From assembly GCA_032690845.1 (NCBI GenBank), contig CM064434.1:32146413-32210412 (forward strand): a DNA stretch of 64,000 nt, written 5' to 3'. The notes beneath the pieces are model-generated. The model was not told the DNA's origin, searched no databases, and saw only the letters and a program-made list of their open reading frames with translations. The DNA comes from Eleusine coracana subsp. coracana. Lineage: Eukaryota > Streptophyta > Magnoliopsida > Poales > Poaceae. Positions 42,595 to 52,658 of the stretch are shown here, piece after piece (position 1 is the first letter of the stretch; each line of letters opens with the position of its first letter). The translations under genes were made by a program, and so were the position numbers.

Positions 42595-43298
42595 CTTGTG
42601 CTTTGTGCAGTGGTGACGCACACCATGTCCTCACTCGAGGAGTGATTGTGGGCTCGTCGGCGAGAACTCCACTTGGTAGCGGGAGGGACCGGGACTCCAG
42701 CGGGAGTGGTCCAACAAAAAGTAGGGGAAGGCGCCATCCTTCCGAGACCTCAGGAAAAAATCATGAGCCATCTCTTACTCTACTCCTTACTTTGATGCAT
42801 TACCTTCCGCATTTACATACCATGCTATTCATACTTGTGTGTTATCTTGCTCTAGTTGACTACCTTGTAGAATTGCATGAATAGGCTTCTTTACTTGCTA
42901 GTAGTGCTTAGCCTTCATACTTGATCACTAGCATGTATAGGAGTTGCTTTGGCTTGATTGATCACCCTAGTATGTATTGTGTTACTCATGCTTGTATGCT
43001 TTCTATATGCTAGTTGATCTAGTAGCTTTGATTGAGTAGAACTCCTTGCTAGCTAGTTGTTTGCTTCCGCGTATTTTTGGTAACTAGCTTGCATAGGAGT
43101 TGTATTGCATTTGTGTGATCCACTAGTATGCTTAGGTTGTTGTACCTTTCATAGGCTCATTATCTTGCTAGTGTGATCACCACTAGGATTGTGTAGGAGT
43201 TGTTTTGAGTGGTCGGTTTTAGGAATTGGCGAATTTGGTACATAGTGCGAGTTCCTGATTCACCCCCCCCCCCCCCTCTCGGTCACTCGTTCCTTTCA
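42595..43298 (+). repeat. COP2 3' LTR, remainder
   Basis: Resumes at CTTGTGCTTTGTGC after the ATH3 target duplication and runs to the LTR end CGTTCCTTTCA. It includes a C run (43263-43276). The next five bases are the COP2 target duplication ACCCC. Confidence 0.9.
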
Positions 43299-43303
43299 AC
43301 CCC

Positions 43304-43330
43304 CGCTATGGTCGCCTTCTCAGTCCTTCA
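43304..43330 (+). repeat. COP1 3' LTR, last 27 bp
   Basis: CCGCTATGGTCGCCTTCTCA followed by GTCCTTCA matches the end of the COP1 5' LTR (13290-13316), so COP1 closes here. The following CATGT is its target duplication partner. Confidence 0.85.
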
Positions 43331-43555
43331 CATGTTTCAGCCGCCAAGGCAAAAACATGGCCCGGCTGTATCCTCCATTCCTCGAACGGAACGCGGAAGA
43401 AGAAAATGAAAAAGTTGACCGATTCTTCCGCATTGAGCAGAGACGCGAGGGTCGGCATCGCCAAACGAGACCCAACGACGGGGTCACAATCCTTTATTCG
43501 TTGATTAACAAAACCATGTAAGGCTGACTTATACAGAACTCTCTTCCTCTCTCCC
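43331..43555 (+). mobile_element. TAT element, internal segment 2
   Basis: 225 bp of TAT internal DNA between COP1 and CRML. No gene is visible. The last five bases CTCCC are the left copy of the CRML target duplication. Confidence 0.6.
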
Positions 43556-44477
43556 TGATGAGGACATCACTCCTAAGGATACATGCAACACTCCTCCAAT
43601 TCTAGAGTTGCAAGGTCCAATGACTAGAGCTCGTGCACGACGACTAAATTTAGAGGTGAGCTTGTTCCTACGTTCTTCATTATATGTCACTTTTGAGAAT
43701 GGTTTGCTACCTAATGATTATATTGTAATTAGGAACCATGGAGAGGACCAGGAGATGATGGGAGAAGGACTTGGAGACATGGAGAACCAGCAAGGACGTG
43801 GAAGCCAAGATGGATGCCCAACCAAAACCGACTTCGAGTCTGTTTCGGGGCTCAGAACCAGTCTGTACTAAAACGGATGCCCAGGACGCATACGGACTCG
43901 GATTTGGACGTTCTACATATGCACGGAAAGATAAGAAGAATTCCTTTCCAATGCCGCCGTTCTCATATCAAAATTCATCCGGAGTCATCAGGAATCATCA
44001 AAACAAGATAGGGTCCAGAATCTGTTTCGGTGCTGCATCGCCTGTTTTTGGCCTTTGGGCTTTGTATCTAGTTGAGCCCAATTAGGGGCACATCCAGAGG
44101 GTCTTGCACGACCCTAGGGTATTCATATACAGCTGCCACCACACCATTAGAGTTTGGGTTTTGGTTAGATTATTCTGTTCATAATAGTTTCGCCGTCATC
44201 ACGGTTTGTGAGACCCCAAATTCGTGAGATTCATAATACATCTGCAATTGTGTTGTATTCTTCTTTGTTCTTGCTTGTGTTCTTGATTCGCAGGCATGGA
44301 TTAGCCTTCTTGGCAAAGTCAATCATTTTAGGACGGTTGATAACCAGAGAAGACGTCGTGCTGCGATTGCAGGGTTTAGAACGTGTTGTTCTGAAGCCGG
44401 ATCGATTTGTGTGTCGCCTCTGACCAAATCAACGTATCCAGAACCTTTCGGAAGATCGGGAACCCTTGTCCACATCA
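43556..44477 (+). repeat. CRML 5' LTR (922 bp)
   Basis: Contains the coding-like stretch TRARARRLNLEV (near 43622) and LRSSLYVTFENGLLPNDYIV, which belongs to the pol C-terminus when it occurs in the 3' LTR. A possible TATA-like TTCATATACAG lies near 44124. It ends CCTTGTCCACATCA. The 43608-43871 and 43771-44085 frames are parts of this repeat, not independent genes. Confidence 0.88.
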
Positions 44478-44479
44478 AG

Positions 44480-44492
44480 TGGTAATCAGAGC
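44480..44492 (+). promoter_or_regulatory. CRML primer binding site (tRNA-Met type)
   Basis: TGGTAATCAGAGC is the usual TGGTATCAGAGC with one inserted A, 2 bp after the LTR end. About 200 bp of leader (44493-44690) follows, then the deletion junction. Confidence 0.75.
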
Positions 44493-44689
44493 TTCAGGTG
44501 CACCGTCAGGTTCACACTACCCTTAGTTAATTTTGTTTTGTGTTCATCCTATCGTCCACAGAAAAGCCCAAAAAAATTTTCCCTCCGCCCAAAACCACGT
44601 GTTTAGCCTCTGCATATTTCAATTTCAGAGTCCGTAGTGTTGAGTTTGTGTCCTAGTTCTTGTTTAGTCGCTGGTTAGCTTCTTGGTCT

Positions 44690-46491
44690 TGCAAGTTTCT
44701 ACCGCTGCTTCGTCAAAGATTTCAGCACCATTGCTGCACCTTTGTATGAGTTGACAAAGAAGGGCGTTGTTTTCTATTGGGGTAAGGTACATCATGAGTC
44801 TTTTGATGCTTTGAAGGATAAACTTACACATGCACCATTGCTGCAATTACCTAATTTTGATAAGATTTTTGAGCTTGAATGTGATGCTAGTGGTATAGGC
44901 ATTGGTGGTGTTTTGATGCAAGATAGTAAACCTGTTGCATACTTTAGTGAGAAAATTACTGGGCCTGTTTTGAATTACTCCATATATGATAAGGAATTGT
45001 ATGCACTTGTATATTGTTTACAGACGTGGCGTCATTATTTGTTGCCCAAAGAATTTGTTATTCATTCTGATCATGAATCACTTAAGTATATTCATTCTTA
45101 ATGTAATTTGAACCATAGACATGCTAAATGGATTGAGTTTATTGAGTCTTTTCCTTACATTATTAAACATAAGAAAGGGAAGGATAATGTGATCGTTGAT
45201 GCTTTATCTAGGCGCTATACTTTATTGTCTCAACTTGATTGTAGAATTTTTGGACTTGAGGCAATTAAAGAACAATATGCTGCTGATGTTGATTTTAAGG
45301 ATGTATTGCTGCATTGTAAAGAAGGTCGTGCATGGAATAAATTTCTGTTGAATGATGGATTCTTGTTTAGAGCTAACCGCCTATGCATTCCAGTTGGTTC
45401 CGTTTGTCTTTTGTTGTTACAGGAGGCGCATGGAGGTGGATTGATGGGTCATTTTGGTGCCAAGAAGACGGAGGATATTTTGGCCACACACTTCTTTTGG
45501 CCAAGGATGAGGAAAGATGTTGAGCGCTTTATTGCTCACTGCACTACATGTCAAAAAGCTAAGACTCGCTTGAATCCACATGGTTTATACATGCCACTTC
45601 CTGTTCCTTCTATTCCTTGGGCGGATATTTCTATGGACTTTGTTTTAGGACTGCCTAGGACTAAGAGGGGGAGTGATAGTATTTTTGTTGTTGTGGATAG
45701 ATTTTCTATGATGGCACACTTTATACTGTGTCATAAAACTGATGATGCTAGTTATATTGCTGATCTCTTTTTCAAAGAAATTGTACGTTTGCATGGTATG
45801 CCTTCTACTATTGTTTCAGATCATGATGCAAAATTCTTGAGTCACTTTTGGCGCACACTTTGGAATAAGTTGGGTACAAAGTTGTTGTTTTCTACAACTT
45901 GTCACCCACAAACTGATGGACAAACTGAGGTGGTGAACCGCACTTTGGGTACTATGTTGAGAGCTATTTTGAAGAAAAATGGAAGCAATGGGAAGAATGT
46001 TTGCCTCATGTTGAGTTTGCATATAATCGGGCAACACATTCTACTACCAAGGTAAGTCCTTTCAAGGTAGTGTATGGTTTTGATCCCCGTACTCCACTTG
46101 ATATTCATGAGAGAGTTCATGTTGATGCTAAGGAGCGTGCTGAATTTAATTTGAAAATGCATGACACCACTAGACTTAGCATTGAAAAGATGAATGACAA
46201 GTATAAAATTGTTGGTAGTAAAGGTAGAAAAGAAGTAAAACTTGATGTGGGAGATTTAGTATGGTTACACTTGAGAAAGGATAGATTTCCAGATTTGAGA
46301 AAGTCTAAATTAGTGCCTAGAGTTGATGGTCCTTTCAAAACAATTGAGAAGATTAATAATAATGCATACAAACTTGAGTTGCCTCCCGAGTTCGGGGTTA
46401 GTCCTACTTTTAATATTTCAGATTTGAAACCATACTTGGGATAAGAGAATGAGCTTGAGTCGAGGACGACTCCACTTCAAGAGGGGGAGGA
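44690..46491 (+). pseudogene. CRML RNase H and integrase (broken)
   Basis: Starts abruptly at FYRCFVKDFSTIAAPLYELT, the RT thumb. RNase H: ELECDASGIGIGGVLMQDSK, YDKELYALVYCLQTW, HSDHESLKYIHS and TAA at about 45099, then DALSRR. Integrase: zinc finger HGGGLMGHFGAKKTEDIL to CTTCQKAK, and catalytic D in DISMDFVLGLP, D in IVSDHDAKF and E in DGQTEVVNRTL, all intact. A frameshift near 45985 and a TAA at 46442 interrupt the tail (PTFNISDLKPYLG). The tail then reads LQEGEDDED across the purine tract into the LTR. Confidence 0.88.
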
Positions 46492-47412
46492 TGATGAGGA
46501 CATCACTCTTAAGGATGCATGCATCACTCCTCCAATTCTAGAGTTGCAAGGTCCAATGACTAGAGCTCGTGCACGACGACTAAATTTAGAGGTGAGCTCG
46601 TTCCTACGTTCTTCATTATATGTCACTTTTTAGAATGGTTTGCTACCTAATGATTATATTGTAATTAGGAATCATGGAGAGGACCAGGAGATGATGGGAG
46701 AAGGACTTGGAGACGTGGAGGTCCAGCAAGGACGTGGAAGCCAAGGTGGAGGCCCAACCAAAACCGACTTCGAGTCTGTTTTGGGGCTCAGGACCAGTCT
46801 ACACTAAAATGGATGCCCAGGACGCATACCGACTCGGATTTGGACGTTCTACATATGCACGGAAAGATAATAAGAAGACCTTTCCAATGCCCCTGGTCTC
46901 ATATCCAAATTCATCCAGAGTCATCGGGAATCATTGAAACAAGAGAGGGTTCAGAATCTGTTTCGGTGCTGCATCGCGTGTTTTTGGCCTTTGGGCTTTG
47001 TATCTAGTTGAGCCCAATTAGAGGCGCGTACAGAGGGTCTTGCACAACCCTAGGGTCTTCATATACAGCCGCCACCACACCATTAGGGTTCGGTTTTGCT
47101 TAGACTATTCTGTTCATAACAGTTTCACCGTCATCACGGTTTATGAGACCCCAAGTTCGAGAGATTCATAATACATCTGCAATTGTGTTGCATTCTTCTT
47201 TGTTCTTGCTTGTGTTCTTGATTCGCAGGCAGGGATTAGCCTTCTCGGTGAGGTCAATCATTTTAGGACGGTTTATAACCAGAGGAGACGTCGTGCTGCG
47301 ATTGCGGGGTTTAGAACGTGTTGTTCTGAAGCCGGATCAATTTGTGTGTCGCCTCCGACCAAATCAACGTATCCAGAACCTTTCGGAAGATCAGGAACCC
47401 TTGTCCACATCA
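46492..47412 (+). repeat. CRML 3' LTR (921 bp), encodes the pol C-terminus
   Basis: Preceded by the purine tract AAGAGGGGGAGGA (46479-46491). The frame from pol enters here and continues through TRARARRLNLEVSSFLRSSL until a TAG near 46631, where the 5' LTR has GAG. A possible TATA-like TTCATATACAG lies near 47058. It ends CCTTGTCCACATCA. Confidence 0.88.
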
Positions 47413-47732
47413 CTCCCCTCTTTACAAAGGCAAGCTCCAATGGCTAAAAAACAAAGAGAACGAGAAAAAAGATTCAACCTAGGAGGTATATTACAAAGGA
47501 AAGAGCGGTACCCGCACCTCGGCGGGTACATACGAAGTGAAGCGCCTCTGATGCTTCGTCGTTGGGGAAAGATGCCCTCATATGAAGTCGGCCTTTTCCC
47601 CCAACGAGGAAGGCGAGCAGCTCGATCGCGCCATACGGCTATTGCTGAAGCTGCTCCTTGGGACTAAGGGCCCCTCCATCAGCAGGAAGTCTGACCCAGC
47701 GCCTCTCTCTGACCCCATCCCTACAGATGCCG

Positions 47733-47951
47733 CTAAGGGCAAACACAATGGGACCTAATAAGCCATGGAAACGTACCATGTGAGGTCCCCTTTATCTTCA
47801 CCTCACCCGAATAAGAGGAGGACACAACAGAAGTTGAGCCAACCTTCTCATCACCGGCAAGACAGCCATGCCGGAGCGGCTGAAAACTTATCACCGGCGA
47901 GTCATCATCCACGTCCCCGTCACCAGAGGAATCATCACACTCGAGAGCCAT
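47733..47951 (-). CDS. Second antisense ORF of TAT, short acidic N-terminus
   Basis: The reverse-strand ATG at 47951-47949 opens MALECDDSSGDGDVDDDSPV and runs 72 codons to 47733. The N-terminal 25 residues are strongly acidic, the rest neutral. Nothing else is recognisable. A TATTTAAG box lies 109 bp upstream, as for the antisense ORF at 1-177. Tat elements are known to carry one or more antisense ORFs here. The frame may be truncated by a mutation, and it may not be translated. Confidence 0.35.
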   Translation of the reverse strand: MALECDDSSGDGDVDDDSPVISFQPLRHGCLAGDEKVGSTSVVSSSYSGEVKIKGTSHGTFPWLIRSHCVCP

Positions 47952-48059
47952 AAAGACAATAGTCTACTAAGCGGGAGTCGCTCGTGTCTCGGGCGCCCTT
48001 GAGCTTGGTGTGTAAGCCTTAGGCATGAGGATGAAGCAACACATAGCTCTGCCGCGCTC

Positions 48060-48067
48060 TTAAATAG
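48060..48067 (-). promoter_or_regulatory. TATA-like box for the second antisense ORF
   Basis: Reverse strand CTATTTAAGAGC, 109 bp from the ATG at 47951. Sequence and spacing parallel the box at 284-291. Confidence 0.4.
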
Positions 48068-49691
48068 CCGAGCCAGGTCATTGGATACTCTTCTCAGGCG
48101 ACGGGCCCGAGGCGGCTCCAAAGGCAGCGCTAGCACGCTACATGAGGAAAGGAGCCTGACATCACCGACAACATCATGAGCTGCATCCTGCGCGATGGGA
48201 AACTCGCTACAGAAAGATGCTTCTGCGCTCCGCACACCGAAGGGAGACAAGAGGCCTGCTGCTCGGGCAGCATCAAGTCCCGCCTTTCTAGGTGAAACAT
48301 GATGAGACACCTCGCACTGACTTGGGGACCGGGCCCTCCCCCTCCGCAGACGCTCCACACCGTCCGCTCTGCCCGAGACGCAGGGCTCAGAAATCACGGG
48401 TATCATGGCGTCCTCATGAATCAAATCTGACGAATAAAGCCAAAGAACGAGTCCACACGGACTCCTCCTCTGGCTCGAGGGCTACAACTGACGGGTGCGC
48501 TCGCGTGCACCTCTTACACGCAACAAGGGAACCTACTACAACTACGTCCAGCCGAGGCACGAGTTTCGTAAAAACTCGCCCCCGACTCGGGGGCTACACT
48601 CGTCGGGTGCACTCGCGCACACTTCAAACGAGTTGGACAACCCATAAAGCACCTTCCCTACTCTGGCTTACGCCGGCATCAAAAATCCCCTGAACGACTC
48701 TCCGACTCGATCGGGGCTCGGGGGCTACTGTCGAGGATAAATACCGGGTGCCACATGGCACCCCTAATTGCCAGAGCGCTACTCAGATGGGCCCCACATC
48801 GAGGCATTCACGTGACAATCATGCCTTAGCCGCGACAGTCACACCACACCCCCGACTCGCCCAACCCTTAGGTAGCCAGGAACCAGCCACGCCTCGCTCG
48901 ACCCCTCGACGGGGGTCATATGACCCACTACCTCCGACCCCTCGGGAGAAGTCGAGCGCCCCGCTGCACCACGCATCGCTCGACCCCGTGGATGGGGTCG
49001 GAACCTCTAACCATGGGCCCCACCCGATTGTCAGATGGGCCCCGCCACCTTTGACTCCTGCTAGTGGAAGTCTGAACCTCGACGAGATGGGACGGATAGG
49101 CCCAAACCATACCAGAAATGGTGGGATGGAGAACATCGATTACCCTGTCAGGACAAGACAGATCCCAACTCCAGGTAGGCCCGAGCAAATATGGGTCGGT
49201 GTTCTAACCCTGGCTGGATAGGGATAAACAGGTCGGTGGTCATCAACAACCAATCACTTGGTCTTAAATGTCGTACCCGCCATGCACGCACAGTATCAGG
49301 CGGACAAATATCCCTGTACACCTTGCTGCACCCATAATTGCCAACACCTGCTGACGCGGGTAGGCGTGGCAGGGCACTCAATGGCGCCAACTCCCGACGA
49401 TATCCCTCATAGCGGACGTACCGGACGATGATGGTTGGCAGGAACATCCGTTGTGCGGACAACATGACCGCGCCCATGACGCACCTCAGCACACAAGGCG
49501 GAGCACGCCATCAACAGGGACAAGGAAGACACAGCCTATCGACAGAATACGGGGGCATGCCCGAGCACAATGCCCTCCATCTGACGTGGCGGCCAGGAAA
49601 AGTAACCCACTAGGACCAAAGACCACATCGTCGACCCGGAGTTCTGCCTTCTTTCGCACACCTCCACCGGCTCTATATGCATAGGATCCCG

Positions 49692-49694
<3 letters not shown>

Positions 49695-49756
<62 letters not shown>
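49695..49756 (+). repeat. (CT)31 microsatellite next to the TAT TATA box
   Basis: An uninterrupted run of 31 CT repeats, immediately upstream of TGTAAATGGGCCCC and TATAAAAGG. The Arg-Glu repeat frame it creates on the reverse strand is an artefact. GAGA/CT-rich promoter elements are bound by plant BPC-type factors; whether this one is bound is unknown. Confidence 0.9.
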
Positions 49757-49760
<4 letters not shown>

Positions 49761-49781
49761 ATGGGCCCCTTTTCCTTGGAG

Positions 49782-49789
49782 TATAAAAG
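49782..49789 (+). promoter_or_regulatory. TAT LTR TATA box
   Basis: TATAAAAG within CTTGGAGTATAAAAGGGGAG, 26 bp after the CT run. Strong match to the plant TATA consensus. Confidence 0.65.
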
Positions 49790-50086
49790 GGGAGGAGGTA
49801 CTCACTCTTCTGGGGAGGGGGGCCATAGAAGCAGGACAATAGAGGTGCACACACCCATACTCACGCTACATAGATCATCGGCATTGGAGACTTGGAGTTG
49901 TCCCTCCTCTCTCGCCACCCTTGTAAGTCTCCCCGGAGCAAGTAACACGAGCAGGCAACTGAACTGGACGTAGGGGTCTTCCCCGAACCAGTATAATCAC
50001 CCGTGTCCTCTTGCTTAGCCATTGCCAAGCTTGAAATGCACATCCCCATGAACAAATTCGACTGGTGGGTGATCTAAACACCGACA

Positions 50087-51457
50087 CATACCTTGGTCCT
50101 CACCTTGGAAGTAGTCTCTCCATTGAAATGTGCTAGGTGTTGAGGGAGAACTATCCACTTACTTAGCGCACTTGGATGTCAATCTTGAGTTGAATTTTGC
50201 GCCCGTCTTGGTGTCGTGGTTGATGATCTTGTAAACATGGACCAAGGATGTAGATGTTCATGTCAGTGTAGATGTACATTGTCGATGTAGACATGCACCA
50301 TCGTTGTTCTTCTCCATGTTGGTGTAGATGTTTATCTTAATATGATCTTCATGTGTACTTCAAGTGCACATGCACCATTTGCTTTGTGTTCTCCTCTTTG
50401 TCACCTTATATCTTGCTTGTGTCTTCATGTTCCTCTCCCCTTCTCATCTTCGTTTGATCATCATGTTCTTCTCTCCCTTTCTGTGTTCTCAACTTAGGCT
50501 TGGCTTTTGGATCTTTATGTTCCTTCTCCCCCTTTGTCACCGATCACCAAAAACCACACCAAACACATAATGGAACCAAGAGGCAAGAGATAGTTGGCAA
50601 GAGTTAGGATAACTACCCCTTTCACGGTGCTCCTCCATGGTCTCAATGGTGTTCCACTGTAGCTCCCCCCTACACTTATGACTCAACAAAATATTTTCTC
50701 AAATATGCAAGGGTTAGTCATTTCAGAGATGGAAATGTATGAGCCACTTGTATTTGAGCCGCGTGAGTAAATTTAACCTCGAAGCTCGGTTGAACATGGC
50801 TCAATGGGCATGAAGCACAATTATCACTATTTGATCATCTAGAGAGTCATGTACTCACATTGTAAATGTGCAACTCCCTCTAGATACATGCTTGGGAGCA
50901 TGTATGGTATCACAATGCAAAGATGCATGAATGTAAAGAATGCGAATGCAACAAGTATACAATGCATGATGCGATGGTAAAAGTAAGAGGAGAGAACTGC
51001 TACAAACCAAAGTGTCAACAACGAGTTGTTCCCTTCCCAAGCTTGCTCACAATAGACCATTCTTCAAAGCCTTGGGTATACTATGAACCACTTTCCCAAG
51101 CTTAACCTATGTCCATTGCTATATCAAGAAGGTCCGAAGTCAACCTACAAAAGAAGAGAAACAAGTACAAAACAAGGACACAAACAACAAAACAAACAAA
51201 CACTGCACATATTTACAAAGGACAAGCTCAAGGGTTACTCATGTGAAGTTAGAGAGGTCGAGTACATTGCGTTCTCCCCTTAGCTTGTTGTAGGTCTTCT
51301 CATCGAGTGGCTTAGTGAAGATATTCGCCAATTGTTCATGAGTTCACACACTCACCAACTCGATGTCCTTCTCAACATGATCCCTTATGAAGTGATGCTT
51401 CACTTGAATGTGCTTTGCATGACCATGATCTCCAGTTTTGAGAGCCATATTGATCGT
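50087..51457 (-). mobile_element. COP3, reverse-strand fragment of a COP2-like element
   Basis: Collinear in reverse with COP2 from within RNase H (near 33380) to about 100 bp before the COP2 3' LTR (near 34700). It carries the RNase H end, then the 3' noncoding region with its purine tracts (as CCCCCT on +). The left end abuts the TAT LTR within CATACCTTGGTCC, matching GGACCAAGGTATG of COP2, so TAT probably inserted into COP3. The right end is cut by ATH4 at 51458. The frames at 50839-51283 are noncoding COP3 sequence. Confidence 0.82.
51239..51457 (-). pseudogene. COP3 RNase H C-terminus
   Basis: Reverse-strand code reads MALKTGDHGHAKHIQVKHHF, IRDHVEKDIELVSV, then an in-frame TGA, then THEQLANIFTKPLDEKTYNK and LRGERNVLDLSNFT with the stop at 51241-51239. 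It lacks the frameshift present in COP2 at the matching place, so it is an independent copy. The 5' part is cut by ATH4. Confidence 0.82.
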
Positions 51458-52536
51458 TGTTGGTGGTTTCTAGATGCCCATTTTATCTACCAAAAAGGAT
51501 GTTTTGCGTCTTAATTTGGTGGTTTGGACTAACAATTAACCCCATATTTGCATAGATTTCAAGTTGTTCTATTTTGGATGTAATCACAGGAAACAGGTGT
51601 CAAACAGGGCAATTATGGATAAAGAGCTAAAGAGTAACGAAGATGGGCCAGATGCAGATCCACGCCGATCAGTGCATGAAGGAAAAGATGATGAAAACAT
51701 GACCTAGTCTGGGAAATAAGAAGGCCCAGCCCAGTATGAGTCAGAGTCGGTGGAAGTTGACCTAATCCCGTTGGATATAGAAGGAAGATAATTATCAAGA
51801 GCCAAGGGGGACAAGAGAGACGGCAATCACGAGAACCAGTTATTAGAACTAGGGTTCCAGGATATTGGTGGTGAAGGTTGGTCAACACCGACCAGATCCA
51901 CCAGAAGGGAGGTCGCGTCGATCAGCATGACGCCTGCGCCGATCGACTCATGCGTGTTCCAATGCTATTTCTCATCCCTCTGCTATGTGTAGCAGAAGGA
52001 TGAGTGAGTAGTCTCATATTCTCTTCTCTGGTTCGGTGATCTGGTCATGTAACTCTCACACTTATTGATACTCTCTCGATGAATTTAATCTATGTGATGA
52101 ACTTAATTGCACATCTATTTATCCATTTCATTAGTGTATCGGCCAATACACTTTTGCCCATTACATAGTGCAAGAAACCAGTGGGGAGCTAATAGCCTCT
52201 GTAGTGACAGCCGGGGTGAACGAAACCACCATGTATTGTAGAATATTAGAGTCATCACTTGAGTTGATAAGAATAAGGTTGCATGCTAGTGAACCAATCC
52301 TAAGGAGAGAATCCTTCATTATCCTGTTACCTCTTCAATAACATTCACCCTCCACTCTCTCACCGGCATCACTCACACCAACCAACCCATTGCAATTTGT
52401 TAGTAATCCTTTAATAGTAATTGTTCTGCTCGTTCCTTATGGATTCGATAACCTTGGAATACTCTAAGGGAAAAAGAGCTACAACTGTATACTATCCTCT
52501 TGCGGTATATAAGTGGGTGCGTAATTACAACCAACA
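51458..52536 (+). repeat. ATH4 5' LTR (1079 bp)
   Basis: TGTTGGTGGTTTCTAGATGC to ATTACAACCAACA. U3 contains GCCGATCAG (near 51657) and GCGCCGATCGACTC (near 51938), variants of a GCCGATCGGC palindrome that also recurs in the gag-pol. I see no clear TATA box. Confidence 0.82.
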
Positions 52537-52547
52537 AGCACTTTTTC

Positions 52548-52565
52548 TAGTGCCATTGCCAGGGA
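52548..52565 (+). promoter_or_regulatory. ATH4 primer binding site (decayed tRNA-Asp)
   Basis: TAGTGCCATTGCCAGGGA differs from the tRNA-Asp complement at four positions, all G-to-A or C-to-T, a pattern expected from decay of methylated cytosines. Confidence 0.75.
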
Positions 52566-52658
52566 ACAAGCCAGTTCTTTTACTATTAATATTTTACTAA
52601 CGTCTAATCCTCTCTTTTCTAGTTGTTTTTGTTTTTGTGTTTTGTGTGAATTTTCAGG

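Larger units (their letters stand above)
26638..43298 (+). mobile_element. COP2, Sirevirus-like Ty1-copia element
   Basis: Inserted near the end of the COP1 3' LTR, with an exact target duplication ACCCC (26633-26637 and 43299-43303). LTRs are 26638-28584 and 34799-43298; the second is split by ATH3 and is about 1925 bp net. Primer site at 28587, gag-pol at 28653-33595, 3' noncoding region to 34798. The LTRs begin TGTAAGG and end CCTTTCA. They contain clusters of ACCGGACnGTCCGGT palindromes, a known Sirevirus signature. It has the fewest lesions of the Copia elements here, but several nonsense and frameshift changes remain. Confidence 0.92.
1214..43330 (+). mobile_element. COP1, Sirevirus-like Ty1-copia element (interrupted)
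   Basis: COP1 spans 42 kb because ATH1, ATH2 and COP2 (with ATH3) lie inside it. Its own parts are the 5' LTR (1214-1303 plus 11762-13316), an iMet-type primer binding site (13319), broken gag-protease-integrase (13380-16738), integrase to RNase H (21997-24180), a 3' noncoding tract (24181-25522) and the 3' LTR (25523-26637 plus 43304-43330). The flanks are CATGC (1209-1213) and CATGT (43331-43335), a 4/5 target duplication. The LTR begins TG in the 3' copy (TA in the 5' copy) and ends CA. A long coiled-coil gag, LTR palindromes and repeated purine tracts are Sirevirus traits. Confidence 0.85.
43556..47412 (+). mobile_element. CRML, CRM-like Ty3-gypsy deletion derivative
   Basis: LTRs at 43556-44477 and 46492-47412 start TGATGAGGACATC and end CACATCA. 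The target duplication CTCCC is exact (43551-43555 and 47413-47417). The primer site is of Met type. The internal region is only 2.0 kb: it jumps from the leader into the end of RT near 44690 and keeps RNase H and integrase. Gag, protease and most of RT are missing. The pol frame reads through the purine tract into the 3' LTR (TRARARRLNLEVSSF), a feature described for CRM elements, so I favour that lineage. The LTRs differ at four sites in the first 120 bp. Confidence 0.8.
47413..48728 (+). mobile_element. TAT element, internal segment 3 up to the LTR
   Basis: Begins with the CTCCC target duplication of CRML and continues TAT DNA to the 3' LTR. It carries an antisense ORF (47733-47951) with a TATA-like box. 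Three copies of CTCG(G/A)GGGCTAC lie near 48473, 48586 and 48716, the first two followed by a GGGTGC(G/A)CTCGCG phrase; the last directly abuts the LTR as its purine tract. The 177-codon reverse frame at 47891-48424 and the 133- and 157-codon forward frames are Arg/Ser/Pro-rich products of GC-rich DNA that I do not accept as genes. Confidence 0.6.
48729..50086 (+). repeat. TAT 3' LTR (1358 bp)
   Basis: Starts TGTCGAGGATAAATACC after CTCGGGGGCTAC and ends AAACACCGACA, giving TGTCG/CGACA inverted ends. It contains a (CT)31 run at 49695-49756, 26 bp before the TATA box GTATAAAAGG (49781-49790). The GC-rich U3 has several GACCCC(T/G)CGA phrases (48900-49000). DNA beyond 50086 is a different element (COP3), supporting this as the true end. 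Confidence 0.8.

Noticed and set aside
47891..48424. 177-codon reverse ORF (and forward 48292-48693, 48748-49221) as genes
   Set aside because: Arg/Ser/Pro-rich translations of GC-rich TAT DNA, mutually overlapping, no recognisable domain; the second and third run into or lie in the LTR.
49486..49854. Reverse ORFs with long Arg-Glu repeats
   Set aside because: Produced by the (CT)31 microsatellite in the TAT LTR.
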